This document shows positions 22,135 to 33,609 of a stretch of 64,000 bases of DNA, piece by piece. A program made the position numbers and the translations under genes. Origin of the DNA: Brachynemurus nebulosus (Eukaryota; Arthropoda; Insecta; Neuroptera; Myrmeleontidae); assembly GCA_035578155.1 (NCBI GenBank), contig JAPWDM010000015.1:4775501-4839500 (forward strand), read 5' to 3'. Within the stretch, counting starts at the first letter, position 1. Each line of letters begins with the position of its first letter. The notes beneath the pieces were generated by a model that did no database searches, was not told the DNA's origin, and saw nothing but the letters and a program-made list of their open reading frames with translations.

Positions 22135-22440
22135 CCGAAAATTTTGATTTTGAACCTTTTGTTCAGATAGATTAGCATTTTTATCGTCATTTTCGACAAA
22201 TGGATTTAATGACGGACGATTGCCACTTAAACTCGCAATAGTATGAGTATTTGATTTATTTTTGCGTATACAGTCATCAATAAGATGACCTGTACGTTTA
22301 CAGTACCGACAAAAGGGTTTACGTGTCGAATTAACAGACGGACTGGGAGAATTAGTATTAGCAATTTTATTTTGTGAAAAATTTACTTTATTTTGGGTAT
22401 GTGGCAATTGTGAATCTAACTGTTTTACGGTATTAGATTA
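22132..22440 (-). CDS. Zinc-knuckle part of gag (nucleocapsid) of element B
   Basis: This frame carries a CCHC knuckle (CRYCKRTGHLIDDC) and ends with TAA at 22132. It is in the same frame as the upstream capsid ORF, separated only by a TAA at 22438-22440. In related elements capsid and nucleocapsid are one protein, so the TAA is probably a mutation, although programmed readthrough cannot be excluded. The nucleocapsid would bind the genomic RNA. An ATG exists at 22407. Confidence 0.75.
22138..22144 (-). promoter_or_regulatory. Candidate -1 ribosomal frameshift site between gag and pol of element B
   Basis: In the gag frame the minus strand reads CAA AAT TTT CGG TAA. A AAT TTT fits the X XXY YYZ slippery heptamer pattern and is two codons before the gag stop; the pol frame is exactly -1 relative to gag. 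I did not find an obvious strong stem downstream by eye. Confidence 0.6.
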
Positions 22441-23271
22441 TGTTGCTGGTTGATAAAGACGGGTTCGAAAAATAATTTCTTGAACTCGAGCAATTTCATT
22501 GTCCAGCTCTATAAAATTTGATGGTACTTGAGCAAATTTTACCAATTCGAAGGTGGTAAAATTTATATGTGCATAAATTAAGTTAATAACAGTTGTTTCG
22601 GGCCATTGCGGTTCCAAAATATCTACAAATTTTTTGATGGAATTTACGAAATAGAAAAATGTCTCGTTTTGTCCTTGTTTTCTAAGGACGAAACGATCAA
22701 CGAGCAATTGTCGTTGTGTAAGTGAAATTAAAGATATTAAATGCTGCCGTGTAGATGACCACAGGGCATTAGAAGCGATTAATTGAGACCATAAATTTCT
22801 TGTGGTAGCCGAAACTTTAACTGTTAGGAACGTTAAGATAAAAGATTCACTAAAAAGATTTAATCTCACCAATTGGTCGACTGCTACTATAAAATTAAGG
22901 ATTGATTCTGGATACTGCACGTTCAATACCGGGATATCCTTGGTAAAATACCCCAATTTTAATGGTGACGGATTTGGAACTATATCCTTATTGGCCCTGA
23001 TGTCTGCAAACTCATGTACTATATCTTTTAACAAATTTTGTTGTGCTGCTAGTTGGTCAGCTACTGTTGAAATAAGCACTGTGTTGTCAGCAATTTGCGA
23101 AGTTGGATCGTGAAATGCTGCTGCAATGTCCATGCTAGGTGTATTTGGCTTCGATGGTGATGTATTTGGATGGTTAGCATCCAAAAATACTAAAGGCTCC
23201 GATTTATTATCGTCCTGTGAACTCATGATATTATCGAAAATAACGCAAGATATATTAAAATAAAATGCCAA
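22438..23271 (-). CDS. Gag capsid of Ty3-type element B
   Basis: The protein is 277 residues from the first ATG; a second ATG (MSSQDDNKSEP) lies about 16 codons in and may be the true start. The C-terminal half has the hydrophobic helical pattern of a gag capsid (FILTFLTVKVSATTRNLW, then HLISLISL and ETFFYFVNSIKKFV). It ends YQPAT followed by TAA. No zinc knuckle is inside this ORF; it follows in the same frame downstream. The product would form cytoplasmic particles. Confidence 0.75.
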   Translation of the reverse strand: MAFYFNISCVIFDNIMSSQDDNKSEPLVFLDANHPNTSPSKPNTPSMDIAAAFHDPTSQIADNTVLISTVADQLAAQQNLLKDIVHEFADIRANKDIVPNPSPLKLGYFTKDIPVLNVQYPESILNFIVAVDQLVRLNLFSESFILTFLTVKVSATTRNLWSQLIASNALWSSTRQHLISLISLTQRQLLVDRFVLRKQGQNETFFYFVNSIKKFVDILEPQWPETTVINLIYAHINFTTFELVKFAQVPSNFIELDNEIARVQEIIFRTRLYQPAT

Positions 23272-24099
23272 CCTTTGAAGGTTTCCAAAAAAAATTTTAA
23301 ATTTATTTAAATAAAAATATACTACTTAATGTATATATATTTATATTTAAAGGTACTTATATTATTATATAAGTAAATTTTACTACATTAACTATAATTT
23401 TTACTAACTTTATATTAAAGTACAAAAAATTTAGAGAAAATATACAGACATAAGATACTACAGTAAAATATACTAGCAATAGAGAAATTTAACTTGAAAT
23501 GGTTAGTAAAACAATTTTTTTTTATTTTTAAATTATATATATTATTGACTTTTAAACATTGAATATTTTCTGAAGAATATGTATTAGGAAAAGGAATTAT
23601 AAAAAAGAACTGTAATGGATGGCTAGAATAAGAAAAATATTGATTAGGTTAGTGTTTTAGTATTGATTAGTAAAAAAAAAATTATGGAAAATTGTACGGA
23701 GTTAGCAATGGTTAGTTGTGTTAATATGGATTTGAATTTTGTTGGTGGATACGGAAATATGAATGTTGATTTGGTTAGTTTGTTAGTATTCGTTAGTAAA
23801 ATTATAGAAAATTGTACCGGGTTTGCTAATACTAAAAACTGTAAAGTTGAATTTATTTGGTTAGTATTTTAGTACTGTTTAGTAAAAATTAGTAAAATTA
23901 ATGAGCTGAGTACAGTGTTAATATTGTTAATAATATGTTAGTAATATGTACTCAATAATATTGTAGAAAAATTCGAAAATATTTAAAAAAATTTTTCAGA
24001 AAATATTCAAAATTCGGTAAATATTCAACTAATATTCCACTAATAACGTGTAAAAACAAAATTTGATGGTAACTGAGGCTGAACGCTCTGGTACCAAAA
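23272..24099 (-). other. Leader of element B with primer-binding-site candidate
   Basis: 828 bp without coding sequence. It contains several imperfect copies of a gttagtaaaattatagaaaa-type motif between 23640 and 23900. Next to the 5' LTR the minus strand reads TGGTACCAGAGCGTTCA (24080-24096), a fair primer-binding site set back by three bases. Confidence 0.55.
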
Positions 24100-25235
24100 T
24101 GTCACAAAAAAAAAAGAAAAAAAAGAGAAAAAAAAAAGAAGAAAGGAGAGAAAAGGAATGGGAAAGAAAAAGATAATGGGTCATAAAAGTTGAGTTTAAG
24201 AAAATATATTTTTATTATTATAATTAAGATTTTAGAACCCTTGTTAGTTATTATACGTGACATAAAAATAAAATTAAAAAAAAAAAAAAAATTACAAAGT
24301 TAAATTATTTGAAGTAGGGCCCCTCTACTATAATGCAGGTCGGCCCTTTGACTAGAGGCAAAGATCTATGATACTAAATGTATTTTGTAAATATAATTTT
24401 CTAAATAGGAATTCAAAATCTAGCATGAGTAACGCCTAATAGACAGCACCCCGCTGGGCCCCCCGAGGTGAAAAGGTAATTAGTGGAATATAAGTATAAC
24501 CTTTATAATAAAATTATTTAGTTGTTTTAAAATTTTTTTCTAAAATTTTACTAGATTTAACGTAGTAATGTCTGTACGAGAAGGAAATTTACTGAAAAAT
24601 AATAGAAGAATAAATAAATGAGTATTAATAATAAATATAACATTTATTAAACTTGACTATTCAATATGAACAATTTTATTATCTACAGCTGTAGTAAAAA
24701 TCAGGTACAAGCATTGAAACATTATTGCAATTCGGACATACAGAAATATCTTGAGATAGTTAAATGTCTAATGATAAAAAATTTTCAATATATTATAAAA
24801 ATTATTGTCAGAATTTTATTGAAAGGTATGACGCAATAATTTGGTTCAATATAAGATTGTGATTGACAAACAACAAAATGGTGGACCTTACGTAACACTT
24901 ACAAAAGCTAACTTAATATATTCATATTTTTATTAATAATAAATATGTCTATTCAATATTAATATAGAATTTTAAGAATTGAATAATATTGAAAAATATT
25001 GAATAAAGAAATTTTCTTAAAGTACCACCTTTCTTGGGTAATAGTGTAATATCACAATATTTAACCCGGCGGTAAATTTTTTTTTTACATATACAATATT
25101 AATGCATCGTATATGTTTAAATATATAATAATATTAAAAGAAAACTTACTATAGTTATGGTGCGTACGAGACGCTGCCAACATGAAAAAAGTAAAATTAC
25201 TATTGTACCTAAATGTATGTAGTTACTCCGTAACA
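24100..25235 (-). repeat. 5' LTR of element B (short form, 1136 bp)
   Basis: Matches 17271-18754 but lacks about 340 bp. The gap lies between aaaacttact and atagttatgg, with acta at both edges in the long copy, consistent with a microhomology deletion. Its 3' edge is followed by ggat and the resumed LTR of element A. Confidence 0.93.
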
Positions 25236-25438
25236 GGATAATAAAATTAAAGTTAAGTAAGTGTCAGAGTTATTGCTGTCTCCCTTCCCTATTGCAACCC
25301 TCCCCAGGATACAACTATACGTTGCGTCCTTGGCGCGATTGCTAGGATCGCGGGACTAACCCCACGTGACCAATTTAGGCCAACCAGCCGAATTTCGTAG
25401 CGGGAATTCATTTTCCCCCCTCCGAATCAGCCTTTACA
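25236..25438 (+). repeat. 3' LTR of element A, third piece
   Basis: Matches 871-1068 almost base for base (ggataataaaatta..., agccgaatttcgtagcggga). It ends near CCTTTACA at 25438, after which piggyBac coding sequence starts. Confidence 0.9.
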
Positions 25439-26299
25439 ACATATAAATTATAACAGTTTGCTGAAAAAAGAATTAAGGATAAATTGTATAATATTCGTCC
25501 TTTAATAACAATATTAAATGAGAAATTTAAAAAATTTTATAAGAGTACGAGACAATTATCAGTCGATGAGTCCATGATTTTATTTAAAGGACGCAGTTCC
25601 CTTAAACAGAAAGATGAAGTTACTATAGCCAAATTTGCCGAATTTAATTTAGGAGAACGTGTAGTACTCGATTTAACAGAAGAATTTTGGGGAAACTATA
25701 GAATCTTTTTCTCTGATAATTATTTTACAAGTGTAAAATTATTAGAAAAGTTGAAAGCGAAGAAAGCATTGGCTTGTGGCACCATTAGAACAGATCGTAA
25801 AGGTCTGCCTAAAGGTATGCTCGCAGATAAAAATTAAATCGCGGTTAATTTGACTATCGTGTCTCTAAATCCGAAATAATATTCTGTAAATGGAAAGATA
25901 CAAAAGTTGTTAATTTAGCGTCTAACTATCACGGTGTAGAAAAAAATACCGTTACTAGAAAGCAAAAAACTGGATCAAAAATTCAAATTGAATGTCCTAA
26001 GATTTTGAAAGATTATTGTAAGTATATGGGAGGAGTAGATCAGGCAGATTATTTTCAAATATTATATGGTATAAACCGCAAGTCCAAAAAGTGGTGGCAC
26101 CGGCTACTCTTTGGCCTTGTTGAGATGACATTTGTAAATTCATACACTGAGAAAAAAATACGGTAATTTTTACGGAAATTTCTAGTAAAAAATTACGGAG
26201 CTCTCTGGTAATGCGGGCATAAGTGACAGGCAAAGGAGAAAGTACGATGAGTATAGTAAAAATTACACTGTGACTCCGTAAAAATTTCGGCGCTGTACA

Positions 26300-27213
26300 G
26301 AAAAAATTCTACTCTCTTACCGTATTATTTATAAGGTTTTTTCTTATTTATTAATAAATAATTGAATTAAAATAGTTTAAAAAGATATTGATAGAAGGGT
26401 AAGGATTAAAATCAAATTATTAATATTGAAAAAATGTTCTGTGGTTTTTTATCATTTGTAGAAAAACATGTTTCAATAAACATCAATACATATAAAAATC
26501 TTAATTGTTATATCTTAATTATTAGTTTTTTATCAATAATAAAATAATGCGATTTTCATGAAACAGAAATAACAATTCTTTGTTTTAAATGTAAAGTCCA
26601 TTAAATAGTTTATTATAACCAAAGAGTTTGGATATATATTATGTATCTAGTCTTGTATAGAGAAATAATACTGTATTTAAATGCATTGAAACCAATGCGG
26701 CATTTTAAAGGGGGTGTGCGGAGTGTAGTACTTCAATGTAGGTGGTATAGTGGGGACATAAAACACAATTTTTGCACAGAGTCGTACTTTTATGTTTTTG
26801 GCCAGTTTGTATTATAATTATACATCCCAACGTATCCATTATTTTTTTTTAAATATTATCTAATTAACATTTTTAAAATTTTTAAAAGACGTAATTTAAA
26901 GTTTTGATTATTTTTCAATAAAATTACAATATACACTTAGTTTTCTCTTATTTGGGAATTTTACTCAGTGTTGAAAAAATAAATTTCAGAAATCAATAGA
27001 ATTTTACTTACCAATTTAGTTTTTTTCTTTTTTCTTTTTTTTTTTTTTGAAATTAGCTGAATTTTATAAGGATATAAAATTAAAAATTATTTTAATTTCT
27101 AGGCCTTTAAAATAAAAATAAAAATTAACTAAAAATTAAAAATTTTATTTTTTTATACATACAATGTACAAAATTAACTAATTTAAAAAATATTGACAAA
27201 AAATGTATTTTAT
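26300..27213. other. Non-coding stretch inside the CACTGAG element
   Basis: AT-rich sequence between the left terminal region and the 3' end of the P-like gene. I see no coding potential or repeats apart from the diverged acgg/ccgt terminal motifs before 26330. Confidence 0.6.
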
Positions 27214-30200
27214 TTACTGCCCTTTAAATAGTAGCAGTTTATTAAATAATTGTCTCTTTCCATCCTTAAAATTAAATTTTTTAGTAAGGAAATGGATCCT
27301 TATGTCAAAATATTTTTCAGTTATTGCTATTATTAACTGAATAATATGGTTACAGTTTTCAGGAAACTGATCATACTGATGTATTTTTAAAGACTTGAAA
27401 ATATTTGTGTCCATAAAATATGATTTTAATATTTTATTAACAAAGAATTTTTTGGTATATTTTTTAGGCAACATGTCATTATTATACAGTAAGGATTTTA
27501 TGAATTTTTCTACCCGCCAACAAACATCAACAACGTCATTTGACGGATAAACGAGACCGCCATTATCTTTTATTATAATAAAATTATGTACGAAACTTTT
27601 ATTACTTGTATATAAACTGTCTACACACTGTTCGCATTTTATTTTATTTATTAATGTTCGAGCAACAAAACCAGCAATATATGTTATTATCTGTTAGGAA
27701 TAATCTGACAGTTCATATAAATTATAGAGAACTGCCAGATCGTATTCCGTATTTTCTTCATTTAAAGTTTCACACGCCCGATAATTCTCGGAACTTTTAT
27801 TAATTTTTTCAATAGCGGAACTACAGTCTTGTATAGAAATTTTTTCTAAGGGTATACAGTTACCTCGAAAAGAATTGCTTAGTTCCATGTGTACCAACAT
27901 TTTTTTATAAGTTGATTTAAATTGAATTGAAGTTGGGTTGTTATTTAATCCACCATGACTTCTTATGTTCCCAAAAAATAATTCCAAGTGGTCTTGGCTA
28001 AATTTAAACGTTGGTAAGAACTTTAGTTTTTCGTTTTCAATTAAATTGTTATATATATATTTTAAACTTTGAATGCAGCCACACAATCCTAAAAATCCCA
28101 TTTTTTTATTTGATCTTATAATTTCACTGCCGTCAACATTTTTTAAAGAAAGTAAATATTGTTCGGCTTCGGTTAAAAACTTGAAAATACCAACTTTATT
28201 TGTATTATTTAAAGGTTTTTTAAAACCGTACTGTTTTAAATTTCGAGAATTTAAAATATCAAAAAGATCATTAATTATTTTCAAAAACTTTGCCGTAGCA
28301 CTGACTCCTTGAAACTCTTTCAATTTAAGTGCGTTTTGACAAAATAATAGCGCTTTTGAAACACTGTCACTAAACAATTGTGTCGCATATTTTACTTTCA
28401 TGGCCTGATTTTGAAAGTAAACATGTTGAGGCTTTAATTTATTCCCTAAATGTAAATTTTCCATTTGTTGCAAATTTAGTAATTTTAAAATAAAATCCCA
28501 TTTAATTAAATTTCCGTCCATATCTATCAAATTTCGAAGGGTCTCAAATGCATTCCGTACTAATTTTACCATATGACATGGATCTAAAAAGACAGCTACA
28601 TCTTCGTTTGTAGTTGGATGAGGAAATATGGTATTAATTTTGTCCGCTTTTATAGAACAATTTAGATGGCGCAGCATTGTGATATTTGCTGGATATGCGT
28701 CGCATGTTAATGAAACAACGTGCACACCAGTTTTTGCTACTTCTTCTAAGCACTGTTTTACTAAATTTGCCTTTTGCTGTCCTCGAACACCATCAACTAG
28801 GAAATATCCTACTGGAATTTTCCAGTTTCCATTTACACAGTTTAAAAGGAAAACTAAAGCCTCTCTGGCGAGTGCCTGATTATCTGTTTCAATTCCATCG
28901 CCAAAATTTACATATCCGTGGTAGGTAGTGCCATCGTATTGTACATGTTTACGTATGGCCATTTCGTCTAACATCAAAGCAACAAAGATGGGATGGTCAG
29001 TGCTCTCTTTCTTTAATTTTAATGCTCGAAAAGCTTCGGTGGTAAATCCAGCATCACCCTCAATACTTTGATACCACTTTCTTATTGTCTGAACGTGAGG
29101 TAAACATGTATTAAATGTTTGTCTCACATACTCGTAAGCTCTCGGTGAATAAAAATGCAGTGTGAGAGCAGGCCTTTCGATTTTCCAATTTGTCTCTTTA
29201 TTAAATCTACTACTTTTAAATCTTCTGATATATTTTCTAATATATTTAATTCATCATCTGTTAGAAAATTTTTTTCTTCAATTGATTTTAGAATATTTTT
29301 AAAATTATCTATAGTTCTCTTATATCGTCTTTTATTTTCATTTAATCGTTTCACTTTACGTGTACTTCTTTCATACAAAAATTTGAATTTTCTAGCCAGT
29401 AGCTTTAATTTTCTTTTTCTCGGTGTACAATCTGGTTCTATTTGTAATTCATCATCTATATCCATCTGTAAATTCGATGAATTACTCTCGTTACAGTAAA
29501 GAGATACTGATGCGGTTGGTTTGGAAGATACCCCAGGTGTATTAATATCATTTGACGTCGTTGGCGTCGTTAATTCTTCGCGTTGTACTGTGGACGACTG
29601 TATGGAAATTTCAGTAACAGCAGATAATGGCGCAATTGGTGAAGTTTTTTCATACAGCATCATATAATTAAAAACATCTAGTTCCGTTTGCGTAGAACTG
29701 TCTACTAATTTTGGCTAGAAAATTAAATAAAAATTGATTGTATTTTTATTCGTAAAGTCTAATGTACATAGTTGTAGAAAACAAATATAAACTATAGATG
29801 GCAGCATGGGAGCCGATAATTAGAATCCCTATAATAAATAGAGTCGTGACATATCATCCATTTTCTGTCCAAAACAGAGCGGGAAGCTTCAAAATTAATT
29901 ATCACATGTCTGAGTAAATATTTTTTAGTACATAATTATTGTTAATAAGTTATGAATTAATGAACAGTTAAAAATTTTTAATTTAATTATACATTGTAGG
30001 TTAATCTAAATGATTTTTGTTAATATTCAATTTATTTCTAACGTATTTTATGCAACCTGTGGACAGAAAATGCCGGAACCAATCAGCGTTCACCACAAAT
30101 GTCACGACTCTATTTATTATAGGGACTCTACGATGACACCTCGAAGCTCTTAGTATTGAATAAATAGAGGGAGTACAGACATATATACAATGTACAATAT

Positions 30201-31810
30201 GAAAACGAAGCCAAAAAAGTGACTAAAGTGTTGACCAATATGGCAGTTAAATAAGGTTGACTTTAACTTTTTCTACATATATTTACTGATGTTATATTTT
30301 TTGTTATAAATACTGTTACAATATTTATTAATAAATAATTTCTGGCTGTAATAGCTGATTTTTCGATTCGAGAATTCGCTAAAAATTTTTATTACCAATA
30401 ACACTTTGTGGGTTATAAAAGGTGTTAACCAGTATGCTGATTGTGCTTCAAAAAAAATAATGTGTACTCCATCCATTTGTTTGATACATACATATTCTAA
30501 TATCAATGCCTTGACGTGACATAAATGAGAACTATCCACTATTTTGAAACTTATTAACTGCAATTAAAACTGGTCGCAACTTGCAACATATTTTACTTTC
30601 TAATAAAATGCTTATAATTATGTATTAAAAATTTAAATTGGCATTAAGTAATATTAAATGTAATCAGAACGATATAGAAGACTATGCAAATTGTTTGAAT
30701 CGACAATCATAAAATTTTGAAAACGGGGATTGGAAAATTGGGACACTACCTTTAATGCAACAATAGCACCAAATTTTTTTTTTACATTGATACTAACTAT
30801 GTAAAATAATATTATTAGCTAAAAAATCGGAAACTTTTTTCAAATTTACACTTGACAGTATAAACTAATTTTTATTTCAAACTAACATTAGGTGGCAGTA
30901 ATGTTATTCAATAGAGGGCGCACGCAACATTTGTATTTCTAACTTTTTAATAATTATGCATAAACTAATAATTATGCATACAACTTAACTGACCCTCAAA
31001 GACGGCTTCTAATATCACAATCAGGTCCGTGATGAAAAATCTTTGCATCACTAATATAAATATGATATTTTTTTTAGTCTAATAGAAAATAAAAAGAAAT
31101 AATGACAGACTTACATGAGGTAAATTTAATGTTGGTATCGCCTTATTATGAAGCCAACGACGACCCTTATCGGAATAATAAAAGTATTTTTCTTCGAAAT
31201 GTAAAGAACAAATTACGCTAGTCTTCGTAGGAATCCAGTCATCCGATTTTTGGATTGCATTTACCCAAAGTAATTTGCTATGAGGAGTACGTGGGAATCT
31301 ACATTAAAAAAAATATATATAGAGATTACTATGTTCTGAATAAATTTTTTCTGCAATAGTTATTTTTCAAATATGTACAAAAAATTAATTAATTCTATTT
31401 AAAAAAAAAATTTAAATACAAATTACCAAAATAATTCATCTAAACGGTATTTAAGTTCAAAATATAAAATTCAAGTAGTTTATTCAAAAGTTATTTAAAT
31501 AATTAACAGAATTTTTCGTTATATTTCGCAAAATTGTTATCTTTTTTCATATTTTAATAAAGCAAAAATATAAAATTAAATCTAAAAATTTTCGAATACG
31601 ACTCTGAATATGTGTTTAAATATATATATGTATGTATGGTATTTGTTTGTGAATAACATGTTTATCACGCAAATTTTAAATATGGCGGACTTAAGTGTGA
31701 AACAAAGTAAATCAATTTATTTTTACTTACCGGTGATAAGTAACACCTTTGACTTTTAAATTTGATGATGCACCTTTATTTTTGCAGCCTGATACAACAC
31801 AAGATACCAT
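27214..31810 (-). pseudogene. THAP-domain P-element-like transposase, three exons, lightly damaged
   Basis: Exon 1 (31731-31810) encodes MVSCVVSGCKNKGASS, the start of a THAP zinc finger, with a GTAAGT donor. Exon 2 (31115-31298) supplies RFPRTPHSK, W, CSLHF and AIPTLNL, completing the C2CH finger. Exon 3 begins at 29714 in matching phase and runs to 27214. It shows a coiled-coil-like basic stretch, LHFYSPRAYEYVRQTF, ALMLDEMAI, LTCDAYPAN, FLDPCHMVKLVRNAF, SQDHLELFFGNIRSHGG and a KLLLFKGQ terminus, all typical of THAP9/P transposases. One frameshift lies near 29170 and one in-frame TAA at 27694; the frame continues after both. The protein would bind DNA and cut in the nucleus. Confidence 0.9.
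29823..30128. mobile_element. 306-bp MITE with TA duplication
   Basis: Terminal inverted repeats start GAATCCCTATAATAAATAGA on the left and GAGTCCCTATAATAAATAGA on the reversed right, extending through gtcgtgacat; a second inverted pair (cattttctgtcc) lies inside. TA flanks both ends (29821-29822 and 30129-30130). It has no coding sequence. It lies in the second intron of the P-like gene. The TA target suggests mobilisation by a Tc1/mariner-type enzyme. Confidence 0.9.
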
Positions 31811-32766
31811 TTTTTTACAAAAAATACAATTAAAAGTTTCAAAATTTAATTTAACACTTAGAGGTTTTGGCAGTAACAGTCAACAAAATCAGTAGCAATG
31901 GTCAGTAACATACTGAACAGTTTAGTTTACCCGTGGTTGAATCTGACAACAACTAGGCTGAATTGTGGTGCCCTACATACTTACTCTATAGCAACATTAC
32001 TTAATAATATATCCAAACTCTTTGATTATAACAAAAAACAGAAAAAGATAACACTCATGGTACACATCACATATAAGGCATACACAACAACACAGAATAA
32101 TCAGAAGCCAAGTTGCTATCTCTGCACTAGTGATACCAATGAAGACAAAAAATCCCCTCTATTTCCCACCACTATGTTGTGTAGATACACATTGTGTGTA
32201 GTGGTGTTAGTTTGATTTTTGCAACTGTGTCAGTTGAAACACATACAATTACTAAACACGTATTGTCGGACGGAGCAAGGTGGGGTCCAAGCTAACAATG
32301 GTCCAACAATACATAATAATGTGTTGTGCATTGAGTGACCGATACCGACTAACTAAATGCCTTAAGCGGTATCAAGCACACACTGGCACACTGCTATCCA
32401 CAGTTTTCTACAAACACGCTTAGGTCTTGCACAACAATAAGTTAGTTTGTCTGTTTGCAATAGAAGCCGTATTCAAAATGACCTTGGTTTGGTGCGGACA
32501 GTTACGTGTGCCAGAGCAGTTAGGTATGTGCTTGTCCTCTAGCGTTACGTTGGTGCGACGCTTGTGTGAGAGAGGTGCTGAAAGACAGGTTTCAATTTAA
32601 AAAAAATTAAGTAAATTTTCCTGGTATCCACTTGAAATTTTACTAGCCCATCGAATTTTACGGAGAAATATAGGAAAAATTCTTAAGCTGTACAGGAAAA
32701 ATTCTCAAATGAATCGTAAAAAATAATGTTTGAAAGGCATTTTTTATATTTTTGCTTGATAATTTC
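31811..32766. other. Non-coding stretch between the P-like gene and the gag-only element
   Basis: The part up to 32216 is AT-rich with no firm coding signal. From 32240 to 32590 the base composition is more mixed. From 32620 there are ttttacggagaaatatagga-like motifs resembling the right terminal region of the CACTGAG element. No gene is recognised. Confidence 0.5.
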
Positions 32767-32770
32767 CTAC

Positions 32771-33609
32771 TGTAACGCGGTGTAGGAGAGTGACCGGTTC
32801 AGAATGGTGTAAAAGTGTTGTATGATGTAGTATTAGAGTGTCGAAACCATGAACCGATAAGCGTGATATGAATGTAATTCGGTTATGGAACCCTAATCAC
32901 CGCGTGTACAGTTACGAAGCTTGATATTGTTGAAGTTAAAGTTGTCCCCGTGAAAAGCTTCGTTGGAATATAACTTATTAGCGCAAGAGGAAATTCGGGT
33001 TCTTTGAGTCATAAATAATACAGACAAAGATTTTCCGATGTATATTTATTTGATGTTAAAGTATTTTCAAAGTTCATTCAACAAACGATTCACAATTATG
33101 GATAACCAAAACACATTTTGTAAATTTATAATGTACAATAAAATCTGCCGTGGAATAAAACAAAAGGTTTAAATTTCTAAATATATGAAACTCATGACGA
33201 AAACGAATATAAAAACAGTTAAAATGAACCGAGAACCCACGGCTTATTATGACCGAAACACGTCCTGCTCGAGTCAATGTTAATTCCCGATTGTTGGACA
33301 GAACACGTCTTGTTCATGTCAGATTTAAATCCCGATTGTCCGCTTTGCCATAATCTTTCACCTTTGTGCAGTCGACAACCCCACTCCAAGCGCCATGTGT
33401 GCGATATGTCCGTAATACATACTGGTTAAACTACCGCACACATTCGCGTATTATTAACATATTAAGGGAAACATAACATCAATTGGAGCGGAAGTTGTCA
33501 TATCATGAATGTTGACGGTAAACAAATGAGCATAAGTGATTATGCAAAGTCAGGACGTAGAAGTTAAACTATTTGCCTATATTAAAGGCTATGACTACAC
33601 GGTGTTACA
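32771..33609 (-). repeat. 3' LTR of the gag-only element
   Basis: TGTAAC...GTTACA bounded, 839 bp, matching 37897-38735. It contains a short open frame of 67 codons (33074-33277) that recurs in the other LTR and is only a by-product of the repeat. Confidence 0.96.

Larger units (their letters stand above)
17271..25235 (-). mobile_element. LTR retrotransposon B (Ty3-type)
   Basis: LTRs at 17271-18754 and 24100-25235 both begin TGTCACAAAAA and end ACTCCGTAACA. The duplication ggat flanks them (17267-17270 and 25236-25239), and outside it the LTR of element A resumes. Gag, a zinc-knuckle frame and pol read on the minus strand. The LTRs are nearly the same except that the right one lacks about 340 bp. 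Confidence 0.95.
1..25438 (+). mobile_element. LTR retrotransposon A (Ty3-type), deleted and split by later insertions
   Basis: Direct repeats beginning near 1 and at 5031 match through about 840 bp once later insertions are removed: 5' copy 1-1071 less a 345-bp LINE; 3' copy 5031-5516 plus 17121-17270 plus 25236-25438. The 5' LTR lacks about 117 bp at the window edge. Between the LTRs lie a primer-binding-site candidate at 1076, a gag remnant, an integrase remnant and a polypurine tract before 5031. Protease, reverse transcriptase and RNase H are absent, so this copy is a deletion derivative. It abuts piggyBac sequence at 25439, so it probably inserted into that gene; the left flank is outside the window and this cannot be confirmed. 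Confidence 0.85.

Noticed and set aside
32240..32600. More GC-balanced stretch as a possible tRNA or small RNA gene
   Set aside because: No cloverleaf, T-arm GGTTCGAAT pattern or internal promoter boxes could be found by eye.
33074..33277. 67-codon frame present twice (also at 38200-38403)
   Set aside because: It lies wholly inside the two LTRs of the gag-only element and has no recognisable domain.
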